Source: Humibacter sp049446075 (lineage in GTDB: Bacteria > Actinomycetota > Actinomycetes > Actinomycetales > Microbacteriaceae). From it: a stretch of 64,000 nt of DNA. The stretch covers positions 2,542,001 through 2,606,000 of the forward strand of contig NZ_JBMSEB010000001.1 in assembly GCF_049446075.1 (NCBI RefSeq), in the 5' to 3' direction. The notes below the pieces were generated by a model. It was not told the origin of the DNA. It ran no database searches and saw only the letters and a list, made by a program, of their open reading frames with translations. Position 1 is the first letter of the stretch; each line of letters begins with the position of its first letter. Position numbers and translations under genes: made by a program. Below are positions 16,079-25,183 of the stretch, piece by piece.

Positions 16079-16939
16079 ATGAACACCGAATACGACACAC
16101 CGCAGCCCATTCAGGTGGTGCTCGACATGCTCGTCGAGGTGATGCTCACCGTCACCGCGACGGACACGACCACGACGACCCTGTCCATCAAGGCGGGCGA
16201 TCCCACCAAGAAGGATGACGTGCGCGCGCTCGGCGAGGTGAACGTCGACTTCGTGGACGGGGTACTCGGCGTGCGCATCGCACGCACGCTGCGCTACTAC
16301 ACCTGGTTCAGTGGCAGCCCACGGCTCATCGTCGACATCACCGTGCCGACCGGGTCGGACGTCGACGCGAAGCTCGGCGCGGGCAACGGCGCCACGGAAG
16401 GAATGCTCGGGGTGTGCTCAGTGCGCACGGGAGCCGGGGAGATCCGCATCGAGCACGCGGGCAGGACGACGCTGCACAGCGGCGCCGGATCCATCCAGGC
16501 CGGGCGAGTGGGCGGGCCGTTGCGCGTGACCAATGGCGCCGGATCCATTCGAATCGGAACGCTGGAGGGGGAGGGTGTCGTCAAGAACACAACGGGAGCT
16601 TCGGTGTTCGGCGAGGTCGAAGGACCCTTGACCGTGAAGTCCACCACCGGCGACGTCGTGATCGAGCAGCTGAACGGTTCGGCGGAGATCAAGTGCGCAC
16701 ACGGCGAGGTGCGCATCGATCGCGTCGGAACCGGCGAGGTGAAGATCGAGGGCGGCTACGGCTCGATCGAGGTCGGCGTGCCTGAGGGCACGGCCGCCTG
16801 GCTCGACGTCGCGTCGCGACACGGCCTGGTGCGCAACGAACTGGAGCAGGCATCCGCTCCCGTCGACGACGACCGCACGGTCGCCGTGACTGCACACGCC
16901 GACTACGCGTCGATCACCATCAGACGACCACTGGGCTGA
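16079..16939 (+). CDS. DUF4097 beta-strand repeat protein
   Basis: This 286-residue protein carries a DUF4097 right-handed beta-repeat domain. It has many short Gly-containing strands such as VRTGAGEIRIEHAGRTTLHS, GAGSIQAGRVGGPLRVTN, GDVVIEQLNGSAEIK and GYGSIEVGVPEG. There is no signal peptide or membrane helix, so it is probably cytoplasmic. Proteins of this type often accompany envelope-stress regulators and ABC exporters, but their biochemical function is not established. The ATG at 16079 has the site AGGGGAGA. An in-frame ATG at 16013 with a poorer site would add 22 residues. It sits in an operon between the RHH regulator and the ABC genes. Confidence 0.82.
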   Translation: MNTEYDTPQPIQVVLDMLVEVMLTVTATDTTTTTLSIKAGDPTKKDDVRALGEVNVDFVDGVLGVRIARTLRYYTWFSGSPRLIVDITVPTGSDVDAKLGAGNGATEGMLGVCSVRTGAGEIRIEHAGRTTLHSGAGSIQAGRVGGPLRVTNGAGSIRIGTLEGEGVVKNTTGASVFGEVEGPLTVKSTTGDVVIEQLNGSAEIKCAHGEVRIDRVGTGEVKIEGGYGSIEVGVPEGTAAWLDVASRHGLVRNELEQASAPVDDDRTVAVTAHADYASITIRRPLG

Positions 16940-17068
16940 CCGGGCGGCGAGCGATGAGCTCGCCCTGGCCTGAACACCGCCACCGAAAGAGAACGCCTGA
17001 ACAGAGGCGCTGTTCGTCGCGCCCGAAAACGAAACACCGGAAAGAAAACGAGAGAACGGAAGATCACC

Positions 17069-17911
17069 ATGACAACCACCGCAGTCAGGTCCCCAGCGAT
17101 CCACGTGAAGGGCCTTGTGAAGTCCTACGGCAAGCTGGAGGTGCTGCGCGGCGTCGACTTCGACGTGGCGCAGGGAAGCATCTTCGCGCTGCTCGGCTCC
17201 AACGGAGCAGGCAAGACGACGGCAATCCGCATCCTTTCCTCGCTGCTGCACGCCGACGGCGGAACAGCAACGGTCAACGGGTACGACGTGTTCAAGCACG
17301 GCGCCGACGTTCGCCGCTCGATCAGTCTGACGGGGCAGTTCGCGGCCGTGGATGACATCCTCAGCGGGCGCGAGAACCTCGTGCTGATCGCACAGCTCCG
17401 CCACGTGAAGAACCCGGGTGCCGTCGCCGACGGCCTGCTGGCGCGGTTCTCGCTCACCGAAGCGGGCTCCCGCAAGGTGTCGACGTACTCAGGAGGCATG
17501 CGGCGCCGGCTCGACATCGCCATGAGTCTCATAGGCAACCCGCCGGTCGTCTTCCTCGACGAGCCGACCACGGGTCTCGACCCCGAGGCACGGATCGAGG
17601 TGTGGGATGCCGTCAAGGAGCTCGCTGCAGGCGGAACGACCGTGCTGCTCACGACTCAGTACCTCGATGAGGCCGAGCAGCTGGCCGACCGCATCGCCAT
17701 CCTGCACAAGGGCCGGATCATCGTCGACGGCACGCTCGCCGAGCTGAAGGCCATGCTGCCGCCGGCGAAAGTCGAATACGTCGAGAAGCAGCCGAGCCTC
17801 GAAGACGTCTTCTTCGCAATCGTCGGCGACAAGGGCGACGAGACGGCGGATGCCGCCACCACAAGCGACCAGAACAAGTCCGGCCTCCGCGCCGGCGCGA
17901 ACCAGAAGTAG
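17069..17911 (+). CDS. ABC exporter ATP-binding protein, DrrA-like
   Basis: This 280-residue ATPase energises an ABC-2 exporter. Walker A is GSNGAGKT (43-50), the signature is YSGGMRRRLDIAMSLIG and Walker B is VVFLDEPTTGLDPEAR. The switch region reads TTQYLDEAEQLADRI, with Gln where most ABC proteins have His. That substitution is usual in the daunorubicin-resistance DrrA group. The C terminus has the DrrA-type VEKQPSLEDVFFAIVGDKG. It is followed after nine bases by its membrane partner. The exported compound is unknown; lipids and hydrophobic antibiotics are typical of the family. Confidence 0.9.
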   Translation: MTTTAVRSPAIHVKGLVKSYGKLEVLRGVDFDVAQGSIFALLGSNGAGKTTAIRILSSLLHADGGTATVNGYDVFKHGADVRRSISLTGQFAAVDDILSGRENLVLIAQLRHVKNPGAVADGLLARFSLTEAGSRKVSTYSGGMRRRLDIAMSLIGNPPVVFLDEPTTGLDPEARIEVWDAVKELAAGGTTVLLTTQYLDEAEQLADRIAILHKGRIIVDGTLAELKAMLPPAKVEYVEKQPSLEDVFFAIVGDKGDETADAATTSDQNKSGLRAGANQK

Positions 17912-17920
17912 GCGAGGACC

Positions 17921-18730
17921 ATGACAACGACGACGACTCAGATCTCGACCGGAACGCACACGTCGACCGGAACGCACTTCTTCGGCGACACGGCAGTGCT
18001 CACCGGCCGAACGGTCAAGCACATCACCCGCAGCCTCGACACGATCATCACGACCTGCATCATGCCCATCGGATTTCTGCTGCTGTTCGTGTATGTGCTG
18101 GGCGGGGCGATCAACACCGGGACGAACACGTCATACGTGAACTACCTGCTGCCAGGCATCCTGCTCATCACGGTGGCCTCCGGCATCTCGTACACGGCCT
18201 ACCGGCTGTTCCTCGACATGCAGGGCGGCATCTTCGAACGGTTCCAGTCCATGCCGATCGCACGATCGTCGGTGCTTTGGGCGCACGTGCTCACCTCGAT
18301 GATCGCGAACGTGGTCTCGATGGTCGTGGTTGTGGGAGTCGCGCTCCTCATGGGCTTCCGAACCGGGGCGAGCCTGCTGGACTGGCTGGCCGTTGCGGGC
18401 ATCCTGCTGCTCTTCACGCTCGCCCTGACCTGGATCGCGGTGATCCCCGGCCTGAGCGCCAAGAGCGTGGACGGCGCGAGCGCGTTCTCGTACCCGCTCA
18501 TCTTCCTGCCGTTCATCAGCTCGGCATTCGTGCCGACGGAGTCCATGCCAGGTCCCGTCGCCTGGTTCGCGCAGTACCAGCCGGTGACGCCGATCGTGAA
18601 CTCGATCCGCGACCTGTTCCTCGGGCGGCCCGTCGGTTCAGATATCTGGATCGCGCTGGCCTGGTTGGTGGGAATCCTGGTCGTTGCGTATATCGCGGCC
18701 CAGAGCATCTATCGCAAGAAGATCTCCTAG
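17921..18730 (+). CDS. ABC-2 exporter permease, DrrB-like
   Basis: This 269-residue integral membrane protein has about six helices and forms the channel for the preceding ATPase. It starts with a Thr-rich hydrophilic segment (MTTTTTQISTGTHTSTGTHF) and has the ABC-2 permease pattern, including LLPGILLITVASGISYTAYR, FLPFISSAFVPTESMPG and the final WLVGILVVAYIAAQSIYRKK. The ATG has a GAGG ribosome site. It is the last gene of the RHH-DUF4097-DrrAB operon; a strong hairpin follows 40 bases later. Confidence 0.87.
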   Translation: MTTTTTQISTGTHTSTGTHFFGDTAVLTGRTVKHITRSLDTIITTCIMPIGFLLLFVYVLGGAINTGTNTSYVNYLLPGILLITVASGISYTAYRLFLDMQGGIFERFQSMPIARSSVLWAHVLTSMIANVVSMVVVVGVALLMGFRTGASLLDWLAVAGILLLFTLALTWIAVIPGLSAKSVDGASAFSYPLIFLPFISSAFVPTESMPGPVAWFAQYQPVTPIVNSIRDLFLGRPVGSDIWIALAWLVGILVVAYIAAQSIYRKKIS

Positions 18731-18770
18731 GCCACCGGCCATCGCCTTTCGTACGCAGCTTCATTCGAGT

Positions 18771-18811
18771 ACAGGCAGATCCCGCCAGAACAGGCAGGAT
18801 CTGCCTGTTCT
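18771..18811. terminator. Bidirectional terminator with two alternative stems
   Basis: Between the convergent drrB-like and pgm genes, AGAACAGGCAG (18787-18797) pairs perfectly with CTGCCTGTTCT (18801-18811) around a 3-base loop. An upstream copy, ACAGGCAGATCC (18771-18782), can instead pair with GGATCTGCCTGT (18797-18808). The two foldings exclude each other. There is no long T-tract. Confidence 0.7.
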
Positions 18812-18888
18812 CGTGTGGAGAGCGCGACCATGCCTGTCTTGTGGCAGGTGCAGCGGCAGGTGCAGCGTCAAGAGGCAGTGGCCGGGGG

Positions 18889-20508
18889 TCAGCTGATCGC
18901 TTGGTCGACTATTTGCTTGGCCTCGCCCTGCACCTGCCGCAGGTGGTCCTCACCCAGGAACGACTCGGCATAGATCTTGTACACGTCTTCAGTTCCGCTC
19001 GGACGCGCGGCGAACCACGCGTTCTCGGTCACGACTTTGACGCCGCCGATCGCGGCGTCGTTGCCCGGGGCCTTCGACAGCTTGGCGGTGATCGTCTCCC
19101 CGGCCAGCTCCGTCGCCTCGATCGCGTCGCCGTCGAGTTTGCCCAGCTTGGCCTTCTGCTCCTTGGATGCCGCGGCATCCACCCGCTGATACACCGGGTC
19201 GCCGAACTGCTCGGTGAGCTCCCGGTAGAGCTGCGAGGGCGTCTTGCCCGTGACGGCGATGATCTCACTGGCCAAAAGCGCGAGAAGGATGCCGTCTTTG
19301 TCGGTCGTCCACGCTGTGCCGTCGAGGCGCAGGAACGACGCGCCCGCGCTCTCCTCGCCGCCGAACCCGACGGATCCGTCGACCAGGCCAGGTACGAACC
19401 ACTTGAAGCCGACCGGCACCTCCCAGAGGCGACGGCCCAGTGATTCGGCAACCCTGTCGATGATCGTCGACGACACGAGCGTCTTGCCGATTGCAGCATC
19501 CGGTCGCCAGTTCGGCCGGTGCGTGTACAGGTACTGGATGGCGACGGCCAGGTAATGGTTCGGGTTCATCAGGCCGCCATCGGGAGTGACGATGCCGTGC
19601 CTGTCGGCATCCGCATCGTTGCCCGTGAGCACATCGAAGTCATTCTTGTGCCGCAATACGGATGCCATGGCCGACGGGCTCGAGGGATCCATGCGGATCT
19701 TGCCGTCCCAGTCCAGCGTCATGAAGCCCCACTGCGGATCGATCGCTGGGTTCACGACCGTGAGGTCGAGCCCGTACTTCTCGCCGATCAGAGCCCAGTA
19801 GTGCGCGCTCGCGCCGCCGAGCGGATCGGCGCCGATGCGCACGCCCGCCCTCTTGATGGCATCCACGTCGATGATGTTGCGCAGGTCGTCGACGTAGTGC
19901 TCACGGAAGTCGTAGGTGGCCACGCCGCTCGGTTCGGCCCGTTCGACACCGCGCAGCCCGTCGGCGATGAGCTCGTTGGCGCGGTTCGCGATCCAGCTGG
20001 TGGCGTCCGTGTCGGCAGGGCCACCATGCGGCGGGTTGTACTTGAAGCCGCCGTCGCGTGGCGGGTTGTGCGAAGGGGTGACCACGATGCCGTCGGCCTG
20101 AGACTCATCGGGATGCTCGCGGTTGTACTTGATGATCGCGTGGCTGACAGCGGGGGTAGGAGTGAAGTCGTCGTACTCGTCCACGAGCACGTCGACGTCG
20201 TTGCCCACGAGCACTTCGAGCGCCGTGGTCTGCGCAGGCATGCTGAGGGCGTGGGTGTCAGCGCCGATAAAAAGCGGCCCTGTCGTGCCCCGCGAGCGCC
20301 GGTACTCCACGATCGCCTGAGTGACCGCCGCGATGTGGTCCTCGTTGAACGCCGTGTCGAAGGCGCTGCCGCGGTGACCGCTCGTGCCGAACACGACGCG
20401 CTGTTCGGGCACCGAGGCATCCGGTTTCAGGTCGTAGTACGCGCGCACGAGCGCCTCGACGTCGATCAGGTCTGCTTCGGTTGCTGGTGTCCCTGCGCGT
20501 TCGGCCAT
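18889..20508 (-). CDS. pgm: Phosphoglucomutase (alpha-D-glucose-1-phosphate specific)
   Basis: This 539-residue cytoplasmic enzyme interconverts glucose 1-phosphate and glucose 6-phosphate, linking glycogen and cell-wall sugars to glycolysis. All four signature regions are visible. These are the active-site serine loop TPSHNPPRDGGFKYNPPHGG, the metal site GNDADADRHGIV, the sugar-binding GGEESAGASFLR and the phosphate-binding RPSGTEDVYKIYAESF. Length matches E. coli Pgm (546). The ATG at 20508 (MAERAGTPATEADLID) follows GAGACT by seven bases. The frame stays open far upstream, but that is antisense to pheA. Confidence 0.95.
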   Translation of the reverse strand: MAERAGTPATEADLIDVEALVRAYYDLKPDASVPEQRVVFGTSGHRGSAFDTAFNEDHIAAVTQAIVEYRRSRGTTGPLFIGADTHALSMPAQTTALEVLVGNDVDVLVDEYDDFTPTPAVSHAIIKYNREHPDESQADGIVVTPSHNPPRDGGFKYNPPHGGPADTDATSWIANRANELIADGLRGVERAEPSGVATYDFREHYVDDLRNIIDVDAIKRAGVRIGADPLGGASAHYWALIGEKYGLDLTVVNPAIDPQWGFMTLDWDGKIRMDPSSPSAMASVLRHKNDFDVLTGNDADADRHGIVTPDGGLMNPNHYLAVAIQYLYTHRPNWRPDAAIGKTLVSSTIIDRVAESLGRRLWEVPVGFKWFVPGLVDGSVGFGGEESAGASFLRLDGTAWTTDKDGILLALLASEIIAVTGKTPSQLYRELTEQFGDPVYQRVDAAASKEQKAKLGKLDGDAIEATELAGETITAKLSKAPGNDAAIGGVKVVTENAWFAARPSGTEDVYKIYAESFLGEDHLRQVQGEAKQIVDQAIS

Positions 20509-20619
20509 GCGCCCAAGTCTCCCACCGCGGATAGCCGCGGGGCCAGGCGCGGGAAGACGGTGTATGGGCGGAAGGTCGGCGCGATCGGGCGGCGTCCCGG
20601 CGACCGTTAGGCTTCCACC

Positions 20620-21618
20620 ATGTCGGATGCCAGCCCTGATAGCGCTTCGGAGACCGGTCGCCAGCAGCCAGAGGCATACAGCTTTCTCGGCCCCTCCGGC
20701 ACCTTCACCGAAGCGGCTCTCGCGCAGGTTCCCCAGGCGGCGGGCAAGCCATGGCGCGCCGTCAACAACGTGGGGGAGGCGCTGAACGACGTCGTCGACG
20801 GACGCAGCGTCGCCGCGATGATCGCCATCGAGAACTCCATCGAGGGCGGCGTCTCTGCAACTCAGGATGCCCTCGCCACCATCCCCGGACTGCGCATCGT
20901 CGGCGAGTACCTCGTGCCCGTCGGGTTCGTGCTCGTCGCGCGGCCGGGAACGACGCTCGCCGACGTCAAGACGATCGCCGCGCATCCGGTCGCGTACGCC
21001 CAATGCAAGGAGTGGCTGGGCAAGCACCTGCCCGCGCACGACTATGTGCCGGCGTCGAGCAACGTCGCCGCTGCCACCTCCCTCCTGGAGACGGATGCCT
21101 CCGGCCGCCCCGCGAGCCCCGCCGACGCCGCGATCGCCCCGCCCGGCATCGTTGAGCACCACGAGCTCGCGCTGCTCGCCGACGACATCATCGACAACCA
21201 GAACGCCGTGACACGCTTCGCGCTGGTCAGTCGCACGCGGGGCATCCCGGAGCCGACCGGCGCCGACAAGACGAGTCTCATCGTCGAGCTGCCGTCCGAC
21301 AGGTCTGGAACCCTCGTCGAGATGCTCGAACAGTTCTCGACTCGAGGCGTCAACCTGAGCCTCATCGAGTCGCGGCCCATCGGCGACGAATTCGGGCGAT
21401 ACCGCTTCATCATCGACGCGGACGGCCACGTCAAAGAGGAACGCGTGGCGGATGCCTTGCTCGGCCTGTTCCGCTTCAGCCCGAACATCACGTTCCTGGG
21501 GTCGTACCCCCGGGCTGACGGGGTCCCCGCCGACTTCGATCCGCGCTACGCCGACGAGGTGTTCATCGAGGCACGCGACTGGCTGCGCGGCCTGATCGGC
21601 GGCGAGCCCGGGCTTTGA
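20620..21618 (+). CDS. pheA: Prephenate dehydratase
   Basis: This 332-residue enzyme converts prephenate to phenylpyruvate in phenylalanine synthesis. The catalytic domain starts at YSFLGPSGTFTEAAL and includes AMIAIENSIEGGV and the signature NAVTRFALVSR with its catalytic Thr. A C-terminal ACT domain (TSLIVELPSDRSGTLVEML, with the Phe-binding LSLIESRP) indicates feedback inhibition by phenylalanine. No chorismate mutase domain is present, as usual in Actinobacteria. The ATG follows TAGGCT by six bases, a leaderless promoter. It is divergent from pgm. Confidence 0.94.
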   Translation: MSDASPDSASETGRQQPEAYSFLGPSGTFTEAALAQVPQAAGKPWRAVNNVGEALNDVVDGRSVAAMIAIENSIEGGVSATQDALATIPGLRIVGEYLVPVGFVLVARPGTTLADVKTIAAHPVAYAQCKEWLGKHLPAHDYVPASSNVAAATSLLETDASGRPASPADAAIAPPGIVEHHELALLADDIIDNQNAVTRFALVSRTRGIPEPTGADKTSLIVELPSDRSGTLVEMLEQFSTRGVNLSLIESRPIGDEFGRYRFIIDADGHVKEERVADALLGLFRFSPNITFLGSYPRADGVPADFDPRYADEVFIEARDWLRGLIGGEPGL

Positions 21619-21719
21619 GGCGCGAGCGCTGAAGCGTTCCTGCGCGTCGGTGAGCCGGGGCGCCGAGCCTCTCTTGTCCGGGCCGCACTTGCGTCAGCCG
21701 CGGTTGTGAGCGCGGGCGA

Positions 21720-22766
21720 TCAGGCGGAGGGGACGCGCACGACAAGAGCACCGGCATCCGCCCAGAAGTGGGCCGTGCTGACCTCGCCGAAGCCGTCGCC
21801 GTCGAGTTCGATGGGCTCGGATCCCTGCACCTCGACCTGCACAGACGGACCACGCAGGTAGGTGAGCATGCTGGCGTTGTCAGAACCGGTGAACCGGATG
21901 ATCTTGCGCCCGAACGCAGACCGGCGCAGCACGCGGTTCTCCCACGTCATCTTGCGCCAGATGGCCAGCCATCCGAAGATCGTGCGCGGCTGAAGCAACG
22001 CGATGTCGAGTTCCCCGTCGTCGAGGCTGGCGTCGGGCATCAGCTCCATGTTGCCCGGTAGCACGCCGCAGTTGCCTGCGAGGATCGTGCTCACGTGCGC
22101 CGAGTGCGCTGGATGCCCGGGCAACCGGTAATGGATGTGCAGCTTCTTCGTGCGCAGGGACCGCAGGCCGCCCTCGATGTAGGCCAGCCATCCGACCTTC
22201 TTCTTCAGCTGCGGATTCGTGTTCGCGAACATCGCGGCGTCGATGCCGATGCCCGCCATGACCAGAAAGACGTGATCGCTCGAAGCGCCGTTGTCGCGCG
22301 TGAGTTCCGCGACGCCCACATCGATGGCCTTGTCCCGGCCGGTGAGGGCGGTGCGAACGGATGCGTCGACATCCGAGAGCGGGAGCCCCAGGTTGCGCGC
22401 AAGCAGGTTGCCCGTGCCCAGCGGAACGATGCCCATCGGCACGCCGCTGCCGCGCATCCCGGATGCCACGGCGCGAATGGTCCCGTCACCGCCCGCCGCG
22501 ATGACGAGGTCGGCTCCTTCGTCGAGCGCCCGGCGGGTGAGGCCCTGGCCCGAGTCATCCACCGTCGTCTCCAGCCACACCGGATCGGCCCAGCCTGACC
22601 CGCGGGAAGACCCCTCCCGCGAGGCGGCAACCCCGGCGTCCACGGCGGCGCGCAGCGTCTTCGCATCGACCTTCGTGGGGTTGTACACGACCACGAGACG
22701 GCGCAGCGATGCAGCCTGCGCGGCATCCTGTGCCGGCTCGGATGCCGATGCGACGGTTTCGCTCAC
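21720..22766 (-). CDS. Diacylglycerol kinase family lipid kinase
   Basis: This 348-residue protein of the DAGK_cat/YegS group phosphorylates diacylglycerol or related lipids at the membrane. It has VVVYNPTKVDAKTLRAAVDA at the start, the nucleotide loop AAGGDGTIRAVASGM and PLGTGNLLARNLGLP. The C-terminal half is a beta-rich domain (AGNCGVLPGNMELMPDASLDDG). The GTG at 22766 is preceded by TACCGT seven bases upstream on the minus strand; the longer frame runs into an intergenic hairpin. Substrate lipid unknown. Confidence 0.86.
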   Translation of the reverse strand: MSETVASASEPAQDAAQAASLRRLVVVYNPTKVDAKTLRAAVDAGVAASREGSSRGSGWADPVWLETTVDDSGQGLTRRALDEGADLVIAAGGDGTIRAVASGMRGSGVPMGIVPLGTGNLLARNLGLPLSDVDASVRTALTGRDKAIDVGVAELTRDNGASSDHVFLVMAGIGIDAAMFANTNPQLKKKVGWLAYIEGGLRSLRTKKLHIHYRLPGHPAHSAHVSTILAGNCGVLPGNMELMPDASLDDGELDIALLQPRTIFGWLAIWRKMTWENRVLRRSAFGRKIIRFTGSDNASMLTYLRGPSVQVEVQGSEPIELDGDGFGEVSTAHFWADAGALVVRVPSA

Positions 22767-22856
22767 CGGAACAACGGTACTCAGTCTTCCCCTGCGGCAG
22801 TACGGGTGGCGGTGCGGTGGGTGGATGTGCCTCCATCGGCAGCGGCGCCGCGCGAG

Positions 22857-22929
22857 AAATCGGAGATTCGGGCCGACGCGCCGGGTGTGCGTTCTCACGG
22901 TCGGCGTGTCGGGACAGATCTCCGACTTT
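22857..22929. repeat. Long imperfect intergenic hairpin
   Basis: TCGGAGAT (22860-22867) pairs with ATCTCCGA (22918-22925). AAA/TTT extends the stem past a bulged C, and CCGACGCG pairs with CGTGTCGG inside. The fold lies between divergent genes (lipid kinase and serS), so it is not a simple terminator. It may be a dispersed repeat or part of a short RNA. Confidence 0.55.
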
Positions 22930-23065
22930 TGGTGGGTGAGGTGCGGGTGGGATGCCTGGGGCTCCGCCGCCCATATCGCTGCTCCGCCGCTCAGAGGCTC
23001 AATCGGCCTGGCCAGCGCGAGCGAGCTCCCGCTGACCAGGCCTCAATCGCCCATAGACTCGGGGG

Positions 23066-24334
23066 GTGATCGATCCGGTACTTCTGCGCGAAAACCCAGA
23101 CATCATCAGGCGTTCGCAAGAGGCACGCGGAGAGTCCCCGGGCACCGTGGATGCGGCGCTCGCCGCCGACGCGGAGCGCCGAGCGACCATCACCGAATAC
23201 GAATCTCTGCGGGCCGAGCAGAACGCATTCGGCAAGCAGGTGGCATCCGCTCCGAAGGAACAGAAGAAGGACCTCGTCGCGCAGGCCCAACAGCTGGCCG
23301 CGCGCGTGAAGGAAGCGCAGGCGCGGGCATCCGACGCCGAAGACCGCTTTGACGAAGCGGTGCGCCGCATCGGAAACGTGATCGTCGAAGGGGTTCCGGC
23401 AGGCGGCGAGGACGACTTCGTCACCCTGCGCGAGGTCGGCACGATTCCGGCGTTCGACTTTGAACCCCTCGACCACCTCGAGCTGGGCGAGAAGCTGGAC
23501 GCCATCGACATGGCCCGTGGCGCCAAGGTGAGCGGTGCGCGGTTCTACTTCCTGAAGGGCGTCGGCGCGAGGCTCGAGATCGCGCTGATGAACTACGCAC
23601 TCGACAAGGCGCTCGGCAACGGCTTCATACCGCTGATCACCCCGACGCTCGTCAAGCCCGAGATCATGCAGGGCACCGGATTCCTCGGCGCCCACGCCGA
23701 CGAGGTGTACCACCTCGGCTCGGACGACCTGTATCTCACGGGCACGAGCGAGGTTGCGCTGGCCGGATACCACTCCGACGAGATCATCGACCTCGCGAAA
23801 GGCCCGTTGCGTTACGCCGGCTGGTCGACTTGCTACCGACGCGAGGCGGGCAGCGGCGGCAAGGACACGCGCGGCATCATCCGTGTTCACCAGTTCAACA
23901 AGCTCGAGATGTTCGTGTACACGACACCGGAGGATGCCGACACCGAGCACCTGCGCCTGCTCGGCTGGCAGGAGGAGATACTGCAGTCTCTCGGCCTCGC
24001 GTACCGAGTGATCGACACCGCCGCGGGCGACCTCGGATCCAGTGCAGCACGCAAGTACGACGTCGAGGCCTGGGTGCCCACGCAGGGCCGGTACCGCGAG
24101 TTGACCTCCACCTCGAACTGCACCACGTTCCAGGCGCGGCGCCTGCAGATCAGGTACCGCACCGAGAGCGGCAAGACCACTCCTGCTGCAACTCTGAACG
24201 GCACGCTCGCCACCACGCGCTGGCTCGTCGCCCTGCTCGAGACGCATCAGCAAGCAGACGGTTCGGTCGTGGTTCCCGAGGCGTTGCGACCCTACCTCGG
24301 CGGCCTCGAGGTGCTGCTGCCGGTCGGCTCGTGA
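23066..24334 (+). CDS. serS: Seryl-tRNA synthetase
   Basis: This 422-residue class II synthetase charges tRNA-Ser. An N-terminal coiled-coil arm (EQKKDLVAQAQQLAARVKEA) is followed by the class II core. Motif 2 is around CYRREAGSGGKDTRGIIRVH QF and motif 3 is NGTLATTRWLVALLE; the serine-binding LTGTSEVAL and TSTSNCTTFQARRL are conserved. The start is GTG, six bases after TAGACT, with no ribosome site, so the message is probably leaderless. The 3' end overlaps the next gene by four bases (GTGA). A tRNA-Ser gene lies 3 kb downstream. Confidence 0.95.
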   Translation: MIDPVLLRENPDIIRRSQEARGESPGTVDAALAADAERRATITEYESLRAEQNAFGKQVASAPKEQKKDLVAQAQQLAARVKEAQARASDAEDRFDEAVRRIGNVIVEGVPAGGEDDFVTLREVGTIPAFDFEPLDHLELGEKLDAIDMARGAKVSGARFYFLKGVGARLEIALMNYALDKALGNGFIPLITPTLVKPEIMQGTGFLGAHADEVYHLGSDDLYLTGTSEVALAGYHSDEIIDLAKGPLRYAGWSTCYRREAGSGGKDTRGIIRVHQFNKLEMFVYTTPEDADTEHLRLLGWQEEILQSLGLAYRVIDTAAGDLGSSAARKYDVEAWVPTQGRYRELTSTSNCTTFQARRLQIRYRTESGKTTPAATLNGTLATTRWLVALLETHQQADGSVVVPEALRPYLGGLEVLLPVGS

Positions 24335-25182
24335 GCGGCGCCACGCGCGGCGAACCGTCCGAACGTCTTCTCATCGCGCTCGACGTCGACGGCACCCTGC
24401 TGCACGAGGACGGGTCGGCCTCCGACGCGGTGAAGGATGCCGTCGCGGCCGTCATCGACGCGGGCCACGAGGTCACGATCGCCACGGGTCGCAGCTGGGC
24501 GACCACAGGCGACCTCCTCGCACTTTTCGGCATGTCGCCTGAGTACGTCGTCTGCTCCAACGGCGCCGTGATCATGCAACGCGACGGCGACGGATACCGT
24601 CGCGCGATCGTCGAGACCTTCGACGCCCGGCCCGTGCTCGAGATGGTGCGCGCACACCTGCCAGAGGGCGGGTACATGGTCGAGGAAGCCGACGGCATGC
24701 GCCTGTACACCGAGGGCATGGGCGAGGCCGGCTGGGCACTCGGACGCGCGGTCGCTGTGCCGTTCGAGGAGCTCGGCAGGCAGCCCGTCAGCCGTGTGGT
24801 GGTCGTTTCGCCGTCGCGCGGCGCCGACGAGTTCCTCGACATCGTCGAGCAGATGGGCCTGCACAAGGTGACCTACGCCGTGGGCTGGACGGCGTGGCTC
24901 GACATCGCACCTGACGGCGTCAGCAAGGGCAGCGCCCTTTCCCGCCTGCTCGACCGGCTCCAGCTGCCGAAGGATGCCCTGCTCGTCATCGGCGACGGAC
25001 GCAACGACATCGAGATGTTCCAGCTGGCCAGGTCGTCCGGCGGTCGAGCGGTCGCGATGGGGCAGGCGCCCGAAGACGTCAAAGCGGCCGCGGGCGAAGT
25101 GACGGGCAGCATCGACGACGATGGCGTGGCATCCGTGCTGTTGTCGGTCGCGGCGAGCGCACCGCCGGTGGTGGAGCAGTAG
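24331..25182 (+). CDS. Cof-type HAD-superfamily phosphatase
   Basis: This 283-residue HAD hydrolase of subclass IIB probably dephosphorylates small metabolites such as sugar phosphates in the cytoplasm. Motif I is ALDVDGTLL, motif II lies in VTIATGRSW, the lysine motif is PDGVSKGSALSRLL and motif IV is IGDGRNDIEMF. The GTG start lies within GTGA shared with the serS stop codon, so translation is coupled to serS; the frame itself remains open upstream but antisense-like. Substrate cannot be predicted from sequence. Confidence 0.88.
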   Translation: MSGATRGEPSERLLIALDVDGTLLHEDGSASDAVKDAVAAVIDAGHEVTIATGRSWATTGDLLALFGMSPEYVVCSNGAVIMQRDGDGYRRAIVETFDARPVLEMVRAHLPEGGYMVEEADGMRLYTEGMGEAGWALGRAVAVPFEELGRQPVSRVVVVSPSRGADEFLDIVEQMGLHKVTYAVGWTAWLDIAPDGVSKGSALSRLLDRLQLPKDALLVIGDGRNDIEMFQLARSSGGRAVAMGQAPEDVKAAAGEVTGSIDDDGVASVLLSVAASAPPVVEQ

Positions 25183-25183
25183 G

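Noticed and set aside
20509..21429. Upstream extension of pgm to 846 codons
   Set aside because: The extra part is antisense to pheA. Family length and the leaderless box both place the start at 20508.
22767..23065. T-box leader for serS
   Set aside because: The T-box consensus and a specifier loop are not seen, serS looks leaderless, and the hairpin there is far from the start.
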